A stretch of DNA of 64,000 bases, taken from assembly GCA_028285265.1 (NCBI GenBank), contig JANQPX010000018.1:124001-188000 (forward strand). The letters are read 5' to 3'. The stretch comes from Geminicoccaceae bacterium (GTDB taxonomy: Bacteria; Pseudomonadota; Alphaproteobacteria; Geminicoccales; Geminicoccaceae). The notes beneath the pieces are model-generated. The model made no database searches. It saw only the letters and a list, made by a program, of their open reading frames with translations, and was not told the DNA's origin. Below, one piece after another: positions 25,618-33,406 of the stretch. Position numbers and translations under genes: made by a program. Numbering within the stretch: position 1 is the first letter of the stretch; every line of letters begins with the position of its first letter.

Positions 25618-27765
25618 GTGGCTATGAGCGTTAAAGGTGTTATTGGCAGGCTTGGCCGTGCGATTGGTGCAGAAACACGACTGCTCGTCTCCTTTTTGAC
25701 GATCGCCGCTGCGGCCCTAGTCGCGGGCGGGGCAGGTCTCTTGTCGTTCGAGCGCATTGAGTCGAATTTTGAGCAATTCGCCGAGCAACGCGTTCCTGCA
25801 CTTGCCGATGCCTTGCTCATGGTTGAGCAGGCGGCGGCCGTCAATGCGCTTACATCCACACTTGCAGCAACGACGGATGACGCTGAGTATAAACTTGCGC
25901 AACAACGGGCTGAGGTCCATCGCCTGAAAGTCCGGCAAACCCTCGATAGCTTGTCAGCAAAAGGGCTCGACCAAGCGACATTGGCCAGCGTGGAGACGCT
26001 CTACGTCGACCTATTTAATGCACTGAGCGATCTCGAGCACCTCGTCGGGGATCGGCTGGAGATGGCCGCAGAGAGGCGGTCGCTCGTCGTTGAGACCAGG
26101 AAGGACCACCAAGCACTCTCCACCTGGCTAACGCCAAAGATTGATGATGCCAACTTCGACCTTGTTATTCATACGGAAGACGCTACCGCGAATCTGGGAG
26201 ATCAGCTTGAGGCATTGATGAGGGCAGGTGTCGATCGGCTGAACACTCTGCTTAGGCTCAGGTCCTATATTGATGAACTGACAGCAGTCCTGGTTCAGGC
26301 TTCGATCGCCGACGATCGTGAAGCGCTCAGGGTGCAAGAGGACACCTTCGGTACGATCCTTGAAAGCACGAAAACGATCACGAGCAAGTTTGGCCAGACT
26401 GTCTTACCTGAGGCGATCGAACGCGACATCGCATCACTTGCGATGCTCGGCATTGGGGATGACAGCGTCTTTCGAAAGCGCGATGCTATCTTGGATCGCG
26501 GTGCTACCAGCCCCCAGACGAATGACACGACAAAGCCCGACACCCTCCTACTTACAGTCGAGCGGCTTCGAAATGGAGCCCTTGGCCGGCTTGAGCCATT
26601 GATCACGTCAGCGCGCACTGACTTGATCAAGCTCAACGAGAGCGCCGTCGATGGTGCCTCTCTGAGGATTAACGGGCTCATCGAAGACTCCGTCATTGAA
26701 GTCACGTCGTATCTGAGCATCGCATCGGAGAGTAACTGGCTTGCGGGTCTATTACGTCAAGCCGCGGCCGAGCTCGATTCTGCGGCTCTCGGGCCTCTGG
26801 CCGAGGAAATCGAAACTGCTGTTCTGCACTTGATTGACATCAAGCGGGCGCTCGACCTCCCGGAGGCGACGGAGAACGATCTCGAACAGCATCTGCAGCC
26901 GCTGTTTGCCCAAGCCATCGGCGATGAGAGCCTAATTGCACGTCGCCGTGTCGAGCTGAAACTGCAGGAGATGCTCGAGCGTGCTGTAACGCTGACGCAT
27001 GATATCTCCCTAATTTTTACAAATGAAATCAATCATCTCGTCGATGAAACGCGCGCCGATGTCGTCGCTGAGAATACGTCGGTCAGTTCTGCGATTACGC
27101 AAGGTCGCTGGGTTCTTTTAGCCTTGTTGGCCACCGTTTTGACGATCACTGCATCGATCGTCTTGAGAGAGCGGATGTACCGACAAAGGCTTGAGGCGTC
27201 GGCAAATGAACTAAGGCGCCATCATGATCATCTGCAAGACTTGGTCGAGGAGCGCACGAAGACGATTACCGATCAGGCCGAAGAGCTTCAACATGCACTG
27301 GACGCTGAGAAAAAACTGACGGGGCTACAGCGCCAGTTCGTATCCATGGTTTGCCATGAGTTCCGCACGCCTCTTGCCATTATTGATGGCACGGCGCAAC
27401 GCCTCATACGACGCCAGAACAAAATTCCTCCAGAGGGTCAGAAGGATCGCTTAGGGAAGATCAGAACGGCCGTCATTAGGCTGACAGATCTGATGGAGAG
27501 CGTCTTGAGCGCCGCCCGTTTGGAAGCCGGCAGCATCACGTTTGAGCCGGCACCGTGCGATCTCGCCGGTATGATACGGGAAGTTGCCGACAACCATATG
27601 GAGGTCTACCCGAGCCATAAGATCATCGTTGATACAGACCAATTGCCCGACAGCTTCTTTGGCGACGTCAAGCTTCTTCGGCAGGTCATTTCGAACCTGA
27701 TGTCAAACGCCATCAAATACTCACCTGAAGGTGAGCGGATCTGGGTCCTCTGCTCGCCGAACTGA
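25618..27765 (+). CDS. Histidine kinase, TorS-like sensor; frameshifted before C-terminus
   Basis: The start is GTG, or ATG two codons later. TM1 is near 20-45 and the sensor region spans about 46-495. It contains two modules equivalent to those of the neighbouring MCP (LTPKIDDANFDLVIHTED near 170, LEPLITSARTDLIKLNESAV near 326, NWLAGLLRQAAAELDSAALG). TM2 is near 497-515, then a coiled coil, the HisKA domain with the phosphorylated His in VCHEFRTPLAIIDG (about 579), and the first part of the ATPase domain (NLMSNAIKYSPEGE). The frame then ends at a TGA; the rest lies in the next frame. No receiver domain or response regulator gene is adjacent. Confidence 0.85.
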   Translation: MAMSVKGVIGRLGRAIGAETRLLVSFLTIAAAALVAGGAGLLSFERIESNFEQFAEQRVPALADALLMVEQAAAVNALTSTLAATTDDAEYKLAQQRAEVHRLKVRQTLDSLSAKGLDQATLASVETLYVDLFNALSDLEHLVGDRLEMAAERRSLVVETRKDHQALSTWLTPKIDDANFDLVIHTEDATANLGDQLEALMRAGVDRLNTLLRLRSYIDELTAVLVQASIADDREALRVQEDTFGTILESTKTITSKFGQTVLPEAIERDIASLAMLGIGDDSVFRKRDAILDRGATSPQTNDTTKPDTLLLTVERLRNGALGRLEPLITSARTDLIKLNESAVDGASLRINGLIEDSVIEVTSYLSIASESNWLAGLLRQAAAELDSAALGPLAEEIETAVLHLIDIKRALDLPEATENDLEQHLQPLFAQAIGDESLIARRRVELKLQEMLERAVTLTHDISLIFTNEINHLVDETRADVVAENTSVSSAITQGRWVLLALLATVLTITASIVLRERMYRQRLEASANELRRHHDHLQDLVEERTKTITDQAEELQHALDAEKKLTGLQRQFVSMVCHEFRTPLAIIDGTAQRLIRRQNKIPPEGQKDRLGKIRTAVIRLTDLMESVLSAARLEAGSITFEPAPCDLAGMIREVADNHMEVYPSHKIIVDTDQLPDSFFGDVKLLRQVISNLMSNAIKYSPEGERIWVLCSPN

Positions 27766-28042
27766 CGTCGGACATATCAAAATCGATATCCGCGATGAAG
27801 GTGTCGGCATTCCTAGCGAAGAACTCGATAACCTGTTCGTCCGTTTTTTCCGGGCGAGCACGTCGACCGGCATCGCCGGCACCGGCATCGGACTCCACTT
27901 GGTCAAGACCCTGGTTGATTTGCATGACGGCAAGGTCAATGTTGCGAGTACCGTCGGGATCGGCACCACCTTCTCGATAACCCTTCCTGACACCAGCTCA
28001 CGCGAAAAGCCACCGGATAACCTGACATCCAAAGCTGCCTAA
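27766..28042 (+). pseudogene. C-terminal ATPase part of the histidine kinase, shifted frame
   Basis: This frame carries the missing kinase boxes: IDIRDEGVGIPSEELDNLF (G1), FVRFFRAST (F) and GTGIGLHLVKTLVDLHDGKV (G2), ending in a natural stop. It joins the previous ORF if one base is removed near 27759-27764: reading TCG CCG ACT GAC instead of CCG AAC TGA restores the chain. The break could be a sequencing error or a true recent mutation. With it, the kinase lacks G1/F/G2 and would not bind ATP. Confidence 0.8.
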
Positions 28043-28626
28043 CCTCGTTCGATCATCCCTATTCTCCGCACCTCGAGGCCTTAGCTCCTCATCACTGGAA
28101 GGGCCTGCTTCGACAGAAAGACAGATGTCGCGGCATCTGTTACCGAACAAACGCCTGAACGGCTCTATGGCTCTTCCTAGTAGCCGTGCTTTCATCGTCA
28201 GTGAGACGCCTTCGATCTAGCGAGCGTCAATCGGGCGCCGACTAGAACCGCGCATTGACAGGCCCGGTTACCCGCAGCTAAATAACTAAATAGTTACTTA
28301 TGAAGATGATAGAATTCCGTCCGGCAGGAAGGATCGTTTGCGTGCATTGTTATCCTTTGTCGCCATGCCCATCGGGTCCTGTTGAGTGGCCGGTCCTGCG
28401 CGAGCGAAGCACAAGCCCCTTATCTTTCATTGGTGGACCTCCGACGGCGAACCTGAGGCTGCCACGAGCACCGAACAAGCAGCCGTTGTGCTGCGAATTG
28501 CCCATGGCAAATTGGCCCGCCGGTCTGCATGTCAGCCTTCCAGGTCTATCCGCCTTTGGTTCGGGAACTAGCGATGCGGCAGGGCATGCTGCCGCTTCCC
28601 TTTTGATGTCAAGGAGAGGAAATAGG
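28043..28626. other. Intergenic region with operator copy and possible gene relic
   Basis: This 580-bp gap holds operator copy A (28283-28297), described separately. At 28407-28451 a plus-strand frame reads KHKPLIFHWWTSDGE, strongly reminiscent of the mature N-terminus of family-1 sugar-binding proteins (HWWTSGGE). It soon degenerates and breaks off. This suggests a decayed transporter gene, but the match is short. The ORF 28300..28950 in the track is an upstream extension of the Dabb gene. Confidence 0.35.
28283..28297. promoter_or_regulatory. Operator copy A (TAACTA-AA-TAGTTAC)
   Basis: A near-perfect inverted repeat, AATAAC-N6-GTTACT, is the same element found at five other promoter gaps up to 44.9 kb. 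It lies about 330 bp before the Dabb gene and directly before a stray ATG at 28300. A gene lost between the two would explain the distance. Confidence 0.65.
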
Positions 28627-28950
28627 ATGTCCGAAACGACAATGCTTCGTCACGTCGTCATGTTTGGATTCAAGGATGGCACGTCGGCAGCCGAAATCGA
28701 CGAGATCGTTCGCCGATTTGCTGGGTTGAAGGATGAAGTGCCAGATATCGAGGCCTTCGAATACGGCGAAAACAACAGCCCAGAAGGACTAAACGACGGG
28801 CTTAGCCATTGCTTCCTCTTAACCTTTCCTTCCACACAAGCGCGCGATGCCTATCTGCCACATCCCAGGCACAAGGCGTTTGCAGATTGGGTCGGCCAGT
28901 GGGTGGCAAAGGTTGTCGTGGTCGACTATTGGGCAGGGGACGGATCTTAA
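28627..28950 (+). CDS. Dabb (stress-responsive A/B barrel) domain protein
   Basis: The ATG at 28627 has GGAGAGG and AGG upstream, preferred to the track start at 28300. The 107-residue protein is a single alpha-beta ferredoxin-like domain of the Dabb family: LRHVVMFGFKDGTSAAEIDEIV with the typical initial H-VM-F, GLKDEVPDIEAFEYGEN, and LLTFPSTQARDAYLPHPRHKAF, where Y-x-HP-H is the hallmark. Dabb proteins are small enzymes or ligand-binding dimers often coupled to catabolic or polyketide genes. It belongs to the island by position and by operator A. Confidence 0.85.
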   Translation: MSETTMLRHVVMFGFKDGTSAAEIDEIVRRFAGLKDEVPDIEAFEYGENNSPEGLNDGLSHCFLLTFPSTQARDAYLPHPRHKAFADWVGQWVAKVVVVDYWAGDGS

Positions 28951-29238
28951 GCCCCCGCCGTTCCAGCTGCCGCAGACGGTCTTGATCACGTCGACTTCAC
29001 GGTGTCCGACATCGATAAGGCGGTTCGGTCCGTTGAAGCATGATCGGCTGCATCAAAGGTTTTTACTGGACGTTTCGATGTCGACGATGACTTGATAGCC
29101 GAGCAACGCGGTTCGAAGCCGACATTGCATCTTAAGGACCACGTGGTTCTATGCTGTGGCAACGATGCGACCATCGAGCTTCTCAAACATTTCGGCAATA
29201 AGGATGAGGGATTCGCCGTCCATCCCATACCGTTTTGA
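28951..29238 (+). pseudogene. VOC/glyoxalase-family pseudogene
   Basis: Directly after the Dabb stop, the same frame reads LDHVDFTVSDIDKAVRSVEA, the typical first strand and helix of a vicinal-oxygen-chelate domain. After an in-frame TGA at 29041 it continues VFTGRFDVDDDLIAEQRG and NDATIELLKHFGNKDEGFAV, the later VOC segments. The total length (about 95 codons) is much shorter than the usual 130-150, and the middle is missing. It appears to be a deleted and stopped gene of the island. Confidence 0.6.
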
Positions 29239-29318
29239 ATGGCTACCGCACCCATAGCTGCCCTCTCGTTCCGGGACGCCGATCGGCGTAGGTGCCGGCA
29301 CGACCGTACCGCCTCCCC

Positions 29319-30167
29319 TTAACAATCTCGTCGAAAACGATCGACCATGATGTCGAGGACGTCGCCCGGCTCGCGTTTCCACCAATGCTCGGCCGAAAAA
29401 ATCTCGACCTCACATGGCCCGGCATAACCTGCTGCCTCAACGGCCCGTCGAATGCTCTTCAGATCGGCGACGCCGTCCCCCATCATGCCACGATCGAGCA
29501 GCATGTCTCGGGTATCTTCTAGCCAGTCACAGAGGTGATAGCTGAGGATCCGCTTGCTGCCCGCCTGCATTAGGGATTCAGCGAGCGTTGTATCCCACCA
29601 TACATGGTAGACATCGACAGCGATGCCGACATTCGGTGAATCGACCATATCGCAGACGCGAAGCGCGTCACGCACCGTCATCAAACACGTCCGATTGCCA
29701 CCGAACATTGGATTGAGTGGCTCGAGTGCCAAACTTACGCCCCGTTGCTGCGCATAAGCGGCAAGCATGGCGACGCGGTCAGCTAAGCGCTTTTGGCTCT
29801 CCAAGACACCACGGGTCCCTGGCTCCGTACCACCGGAGACAACCGTCAAGGCCCGCGCCTCAAGCGCCGCCGCCATGTCGACGGCGGCTTTCGCTTCATT
29901 GAGATCGTTCGAGGTTCCTGTCCCGACAAGAAAGGGGGAACGACATAGCCCGACAACGTCCATGCCTGCCGCACGCACTCGCTCGCCGATGGCGACGGCG
30001 CGATCCCCGACCTCGCGTTGCCAGAACACGATACCGGCAAATCCGCGCGCTGCGCAGGCATCAATCACCTTCTCCGGGGACCAGCCGAAACCATGACCAT
30101 CGATCATGTGTCCCAGCGTTGCCGTGTTAAGGGCAAGGGCCGAGTGGTCGTTGGAAAAGTCGCGCAT
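29319..30167 (-). CDS. Sugar phosphate isomerase/epimerase-like TIM barrel
   Basis: The protein has 282 residues. The fold markers of the xylose-isomerase-like (AP endonuclease 2) family are clear: LALNTATLGHM at strand 1, RGFAGIVFWQREV, VSLALEPLNPMFGGNR with the metal-binding Glu, DSPNVGIAVDVYHVWWD with Asp-x-x-His, and YHLCDWLED and CEVEIFSAEHW with the last Glu. Such enzymes isomerise, epimerise or dehydrate sugar and keto-sugar derivatives with a divalent metal. Its ATG overlaps the stop of the DUF993 gene, so it is translationally coupled as the last gene of the four-gene minus operon. Confidence 0.88.
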   Translation of the reverse strand: MRDFSNDHSALALNTATLGHMIDGHGFGWSPEKVIDACAARGFAGIVFWQREVGDRAVAIGERVRAAGMDVVGLCRSPFLVGTGTSNDLNEAKAAVDMAAALEARALTVVSGGTEPGTRGVLESQKRLADRVAMLAAYAQQRGVSLALEPLNPMFGGNRTCLMTVRDALRVCDMVDSPNVGIAVDVYHVWWDTTLAESLMQAGSKRILSYHLCDWLEDTRDMLLDRGMMGDGVADLKSIRRAVEAAGYAGPCEVEIFSAEHWWKREPGDVLDIMVDRFRRDC

Positions 30168-31315
30168 CACACACCGTACACCGCAAGCAAGGTCCGCATG
30201 CGTTTGGCAGCAAGATCTGGGTCACGGAGCAGACCGCTTTGATCGGCAAGCTTGAAGCTCTCGACGAAGTAAGGAAGGGGTCGCATCGACTGAGCGCCGC
30301 CGAGCATCACGAAATGGTCCTGAAACCCGTTAAGCCAGGCAAGAAAGACCACACCTGTTTTGTAGTATTGCGTGGGCGCACGAAAGATAAGCCGAGCAAG
30401 AGGAACGGTAGGATCGAGGGTTGCGCGAAATCCGTCGACATCGCCTCGACCGAGTTGGCCGATGGCTTTACCAACAGCAACCGCCAAAGGATCAAAAATT
30501 CCAAGTAACGCGTGACTGTAGCCCCTGTCGTCACCGGCGATCAATTCAGGGTAATTGAAGTCATCGCCGGTATACATCTTGACGCCTTCTGGCAGGCGCC
30601 GACGCATGACGATCTCTTTTTCCTTGTCGAGAAGCGAGATCTTAATGCCGTCCACCTCGGAAACGTTTTCGTCGATGACGGCGAGCGCCGTTTCGAGCGC
30701 GCCCTCGAACGTCGACGATCCCCAATAGCCACGAAGCGCTGGGTCAAACATCTCACCGAGCCAGTGGAGAATGACGGGCTGATCGCAGACTGCGAGTACC
30801 TTGCGGTAGACCGTGCGGTAGTCATCAGGCGACCGCGCGACGTGGGCGAGTGCACGACTCGCCATGAGAATGATGCGCCCTCCGACGTTCTGGATGGCTT
30901 CAACTTGCTCCAAATAGGCGCGCACCACATCGTCGAGACTCGTCGCTTCTATAGGATCGAGCTGATCGGTACCGGCACCGTTAAACACCAGCGCATCAGG
31001 AAGCTCGGCACGAGTCCGTGTGATCAGTTCGAGCGCGCCCTGCCAATCGAGCCCCATGCCGCGCTGTGCCGTGTCCATCGCTTCAGCGATGCCGATACCG
31101 AGACCAGCGAGATGGCGCCGAAAAGCCATGGTCGCTTCCCAGTCCAGCGTGGCTCGACCTGAAGGATCATTGGCGGTGAACGGATCTGCGACCACATGCG
31201 CCGCGGAAAACACGACCCGAGCAGGATTAGGCTCGAGTGGGTCGGCTTCAATCGGCGTACCGATGAGCGTGTAGTCGTTGGGGAGACCATGTTCGTCAGG
31301 CAGGGTGATCTTCAT
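30167..31315 (-). CDS. DUF993 (dihydrodipicolinate-synthase-like) protein
   Basis: The ATG at 31315 gives 382 residues; the track start adds a spurious leader. The protein matches the DUF993 family, a TIM barrel distantly related to the DapA/N-acetylneuraminate lyase class. It shows RVVFSAAHVVADPF, DWEATMAFRRHLAGLGIGIAEAMDTAQRGMGLDW, LVFNGAGTDQL, QPVILHWLGEMFDP and DGIKISLLDKEKE, where IKISLLD carries the Lys position expected to form the Schiff base. Family members sit in sugar or inositol-like catabolic clusters and probably cleave or dehydrate a keto-acid intermediate. Here it is followed by the isomerase with a 1-4 base overlap. Confidence 0.82.
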   Translation of the reverse strand: MKITLPDEHGLPNDYTLIGTPIEADPLEPNPARVVFSAAHVVADPFTANDPSGRATLDWEATMAFRRHLAGLGIGIAEAMDTAQRGMGLDWQGALELITRTRAELPDALVFNGAGTDQLDPIEATSLDDVVRAYLEQVEAIQNVGGRIILMASRALAHVARSPDDYRTVYRKVLAVCDQPVILHWLGEMFDPALRGYWGSSTFEGALETALAVIDENVSEVDGIKISLLDKEKEIVMRRRLPEGVKMYTGDDFNYPELIAGDDRGYSHALLGIFDPLAVAVGKAIGQLGRGDVDGFRATLDPTVPLARLIFRAPTQYYKTGVVFLAWLNGFQDHFVMLGGAQSMRPLPYFVESFKLADQSGLLRDPDLAAKRMRTLLAVYGV

Positions 31316-31325
31316 TCTACATGTC

Positions 31326-32096
31326 TCAAAAGCGAGGAACGAGCATCCCGGCATCAGCCGAGATTGTCTGTCCTGTGGTATAAGGGAGCTTACCGGTGCA
31401 AAGCGCGGCAATGATCGCAGCGATCTCTTCCGGCTGTCCAACGCGTGGGAAAAGCGTCAGGCCGCCCTTTGCGCGTTCTTCATAGGTTTGGATGACAGGT
31501 GCGGTCATGTCCGTGGCGATGAGGCCCGGTTGCACGTCATAAACCGCAATGTTTTCCGTGCCGAGGCGGACGGCCCAAGTCTTCGAGACCATTGCGGCGG
31601 CCGCTTTGGATGCGCAATATTCAGCGCGCGGCACGGCGACAGCGATGGCGTTGGATGACGTCACATTGACGATCGCGTGGAAACGGCCAGCATCACGGTC
31701 GCGCGCCAACAATCTCTTGGCAAATGCCTGAGTCAGGAAAAACACGGCTTTCGCATTGACGGCCTGGCAGCGATCCCAGCTTGCCTCGCTCACGTCCATC
31801 GGATCGCCACGGCTCATCACCCCCACCCCGGCATTGTTGACCAACGTCGTCAGGGGGCCCAGCCTTTCCTCGATGGTCGCGAGATGAGCGTCATGTATGC
31901 CCAAATCGGCGACATCAAAGGGACTAGCCATCGCCGGAACATCCAATGCGCGGACGGCGTCCAATGCAGCCTGGAGTTCCTCGTCATCCTCTGGTCCATT
32001 GACGGCAATGGCAAAGCCCTCGCCGGCTAGCGCCATCGCTGTCCCCAGCCCTATGCCGCGAGTGGACCCAGTGACGAGCGCGACGGGACGAGTCAC
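31326..32096 (-). CDS. Short-chain dehydrogenase (3-ketoacyl-reductase-like)
   Basis: The protein has 256 residues. The cofactor loop is ALVTGSTRGIGLGTAMAL, the adenine region FDVADL, the structural LVNNAGVG, the catalytic Ser in NVTSSNA, and the Tyr-x-x-x-Lys in YCASKAAAAM. PGLIATDMT follows. It is closest in style to FabG-like 3-ketoacyl or polyol reductases named 3-ketoacyl-ACP reductase. It overlaps the acyl-CoA dehydrogenase gene by ATGA-type coupling, and DUF993 follows after 10 bp. It probably oxidises a hydroxyl formed in the island's pathway with NAD(P). Confidence 0.9.
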   Translation of the reverse strand: MTRPVALVTGSTRGIGLGTAMALAGEGFAIAVNGPEDDEELQAALDAVRALDVPAMASPFDVADLGIHDAHLATIEERLGPLTTLVNNAGVGVMSRGDPMDVSEASWDRCQAVNAKAVFFLTQAFAKRLLARDRDAGRFHAIVNVTSSNAIAVAVPRAEYCASKAAAAMVSKTWAVRLGTENIAVYDVQPGLIATDMTAPVIQTYEERAKGGLTLFPRVGQPEEIAAIIAALCTGKLPYTTGQTISADAGMLVPRF

Positions 32097-33238
32097 CAGG
32101 CCGCCCCATTTTTGATCAGTTCACGCGCGATAATCATGCGCTGGATTTGATTGGTCCCTTCATAAATCTGGGTGATTTTAGCATCACGATACAGCCGCTC
32201 GACCTCGAAGCCACGAATATATCCTGACCCGCCAAAGACCTGCACGGCGTCTGCCGTACGCGCCACCGCCATGTCACCGGCAAAGCATTTGGCCATCGAG
32301 CAAGCCTTGGTAGCATCTTCTCCCTTGTCAATCTTCATCGCCGCGGCGTGCACCAATAGACGTGCTGCCTCGATATCCTTGGCCATATCTGCCAAGAGCC
32401 ACTGGACGCCCTGAAACTCGGCGATCGCTTTTTGAAACTGTTTGCGCTGCTGGGCGTAATCGACGGCAGCCTCAAGGCCAGCCTGCGCGATGCCGACCGC
32501 GAGGGCTGCGATGCCAACCCGTCCTTTGTCGAGGACACTCATCATCATGTGAAAGCCGCGGCCTTCTTCACCCAGGAGGGCGTCCTGCGCCAGTCGTACG
32601 TCGGTAAAGGTCAACGCGCCGACCTGACTAGCCCGCTGACCCATCTTGTGCTCTTTCGGTCCTCGCTCGACACCGCCGGCATGCAGGTCGACGATGAAGA
32701 TCGACATGCCACGGTGGCCTGCTTCCTTATCCGTCCGTGCTAACACGAAGCCGACATCGGCCACGGGTGCATTATGGATCCAAATCTTGCCGCCATTGAG
32801 AACCCAGCCATCGCTGTCGCGCTTGGCCTCTGTCCGAATTCCCGAAACATCCGTTCCCGCTTCCGGCTCGGTAATGCAATAAGCAACTTTCGTCTTGGCT
32901 GCGATAACATCATCCAGCCAGCCCCCTCTCTGGCTCTCCGTGCCATGGCGCACCAACAGGGTCGATATAAGTTCGACGAGGCCGCACTGGTCAGCAATCG
33001 AGGCATAGCCGCGCGACAACTCCTCCATCACCAGGGCATAGGTAAGAGTATCAAAGCCTGGCCCACCCATTGTCTCTGGCACACCGATACCGAACAGCCC
33101 GAGCTCACCCATTTGCTCATAAATTTCGTTGGGGAACCGCTCGTCTCGGTCGAGCGCTTCTGCCACCGGCCGGACCACATCATTGGCGAAACTACGCGCC
33201 ATATCACGCACTTGGAGATGGGTTTCCGTTAGATACAC
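32093..33238 (-). CDS. Acyl-CoA dehydrogenase
   Basis: The protein has 381 residues and starts with GTG. All family parts are present: the N-terminal helical domain with FPNEIYEQMGELGLFGIGVPE, YCITEPEAGTDVSGIRTEA for flavin binding, GWVLNGGKIWIHNAPVAD, LDKGRVGIAALAVGIAQAGL, and QVFGGSGYIRGFEVERLYRDAKITQIYEGTNQIQR. In the last, the Glu of YEGT is the catalytic base. It removes two hydrogens from an acyl-CoA, passing electrons to ETF. It is the first gene of the minus operon, with operator B about 32 bp ahead. Its presence means the pathway has a CoA-thioester stage. Confidence 0.93.
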   Translation of the reverse strand: MYLTETHLQVRDMARSFANDVVRPVAEALDRDERFPNEIYEQMGELGLFGIGVPETMGGPGFDTLTYALVMEELSRGYASIADQCGLVELISTLLVRHGTESQRGGWLDDVIAAKTKVAYCITEPEAGTDVSGIRTEAKRDSDGWVLNGGKIWIHNAPVADVGFVLARTDKEAGHRGMSIFIVDLHAGGVERGPKEHKMGQRASQVGALTFTDVRLAQDALLGEEGRGFHMMMSVLDKGRVGIAALAVGIAQAGLEAAVDYAQQRKQFQKAIAEFQGVQWLLADMAKDIEAARLLVHAAAMKIDKGEDATKACSMAKCFAGDMAVARTADAVQVFGGSGYIRGFEVERLYRDAKITQIYEGTNQIQRMIIARELIKNGAAW

Positions 33239-33269
33239 ATCGATTTCCCGTGATCGAGGCGATTCATTT

Positions 33270-33287
33270 AGTAACCATTTAGTTACT
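33270..33287. promoter_or_regulatory. Operator copy B before the acyl-CoA dehydrogenase operon
   Basis: AGTAAC-CATTTA-GTTACT, a perfect 6+6 inverted repeat, lies 32 bp upstream of the GTG start of the minus operon. It matches copies A and C-F. Confidence 0.75.
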
Positions 33288-33360
33288 TTATGCGATATCC
33301 TGACGAGAGGTCAAGAGAAACGATGAAAATTCCCTTGCCGGGCTGCCATCCCAGAACTAA

Positions 33361-33378
33361 AGTAACCACACAGTTACT
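33361..33378. promoter_or_regulatory. Operator copy C before the aldo-keto reductase gene
   Basis: AGTAAC-CACACA-GTTACT, perfect in both arms, lies 29 bp upstream of the start at 33407. B and C thus guard the two divergent promoters of this gap. Confidence 0.75.
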
Positions 33379-33406
33379 TATAAAAATGCGCAAGGGAGAA
33401 GTTCGC

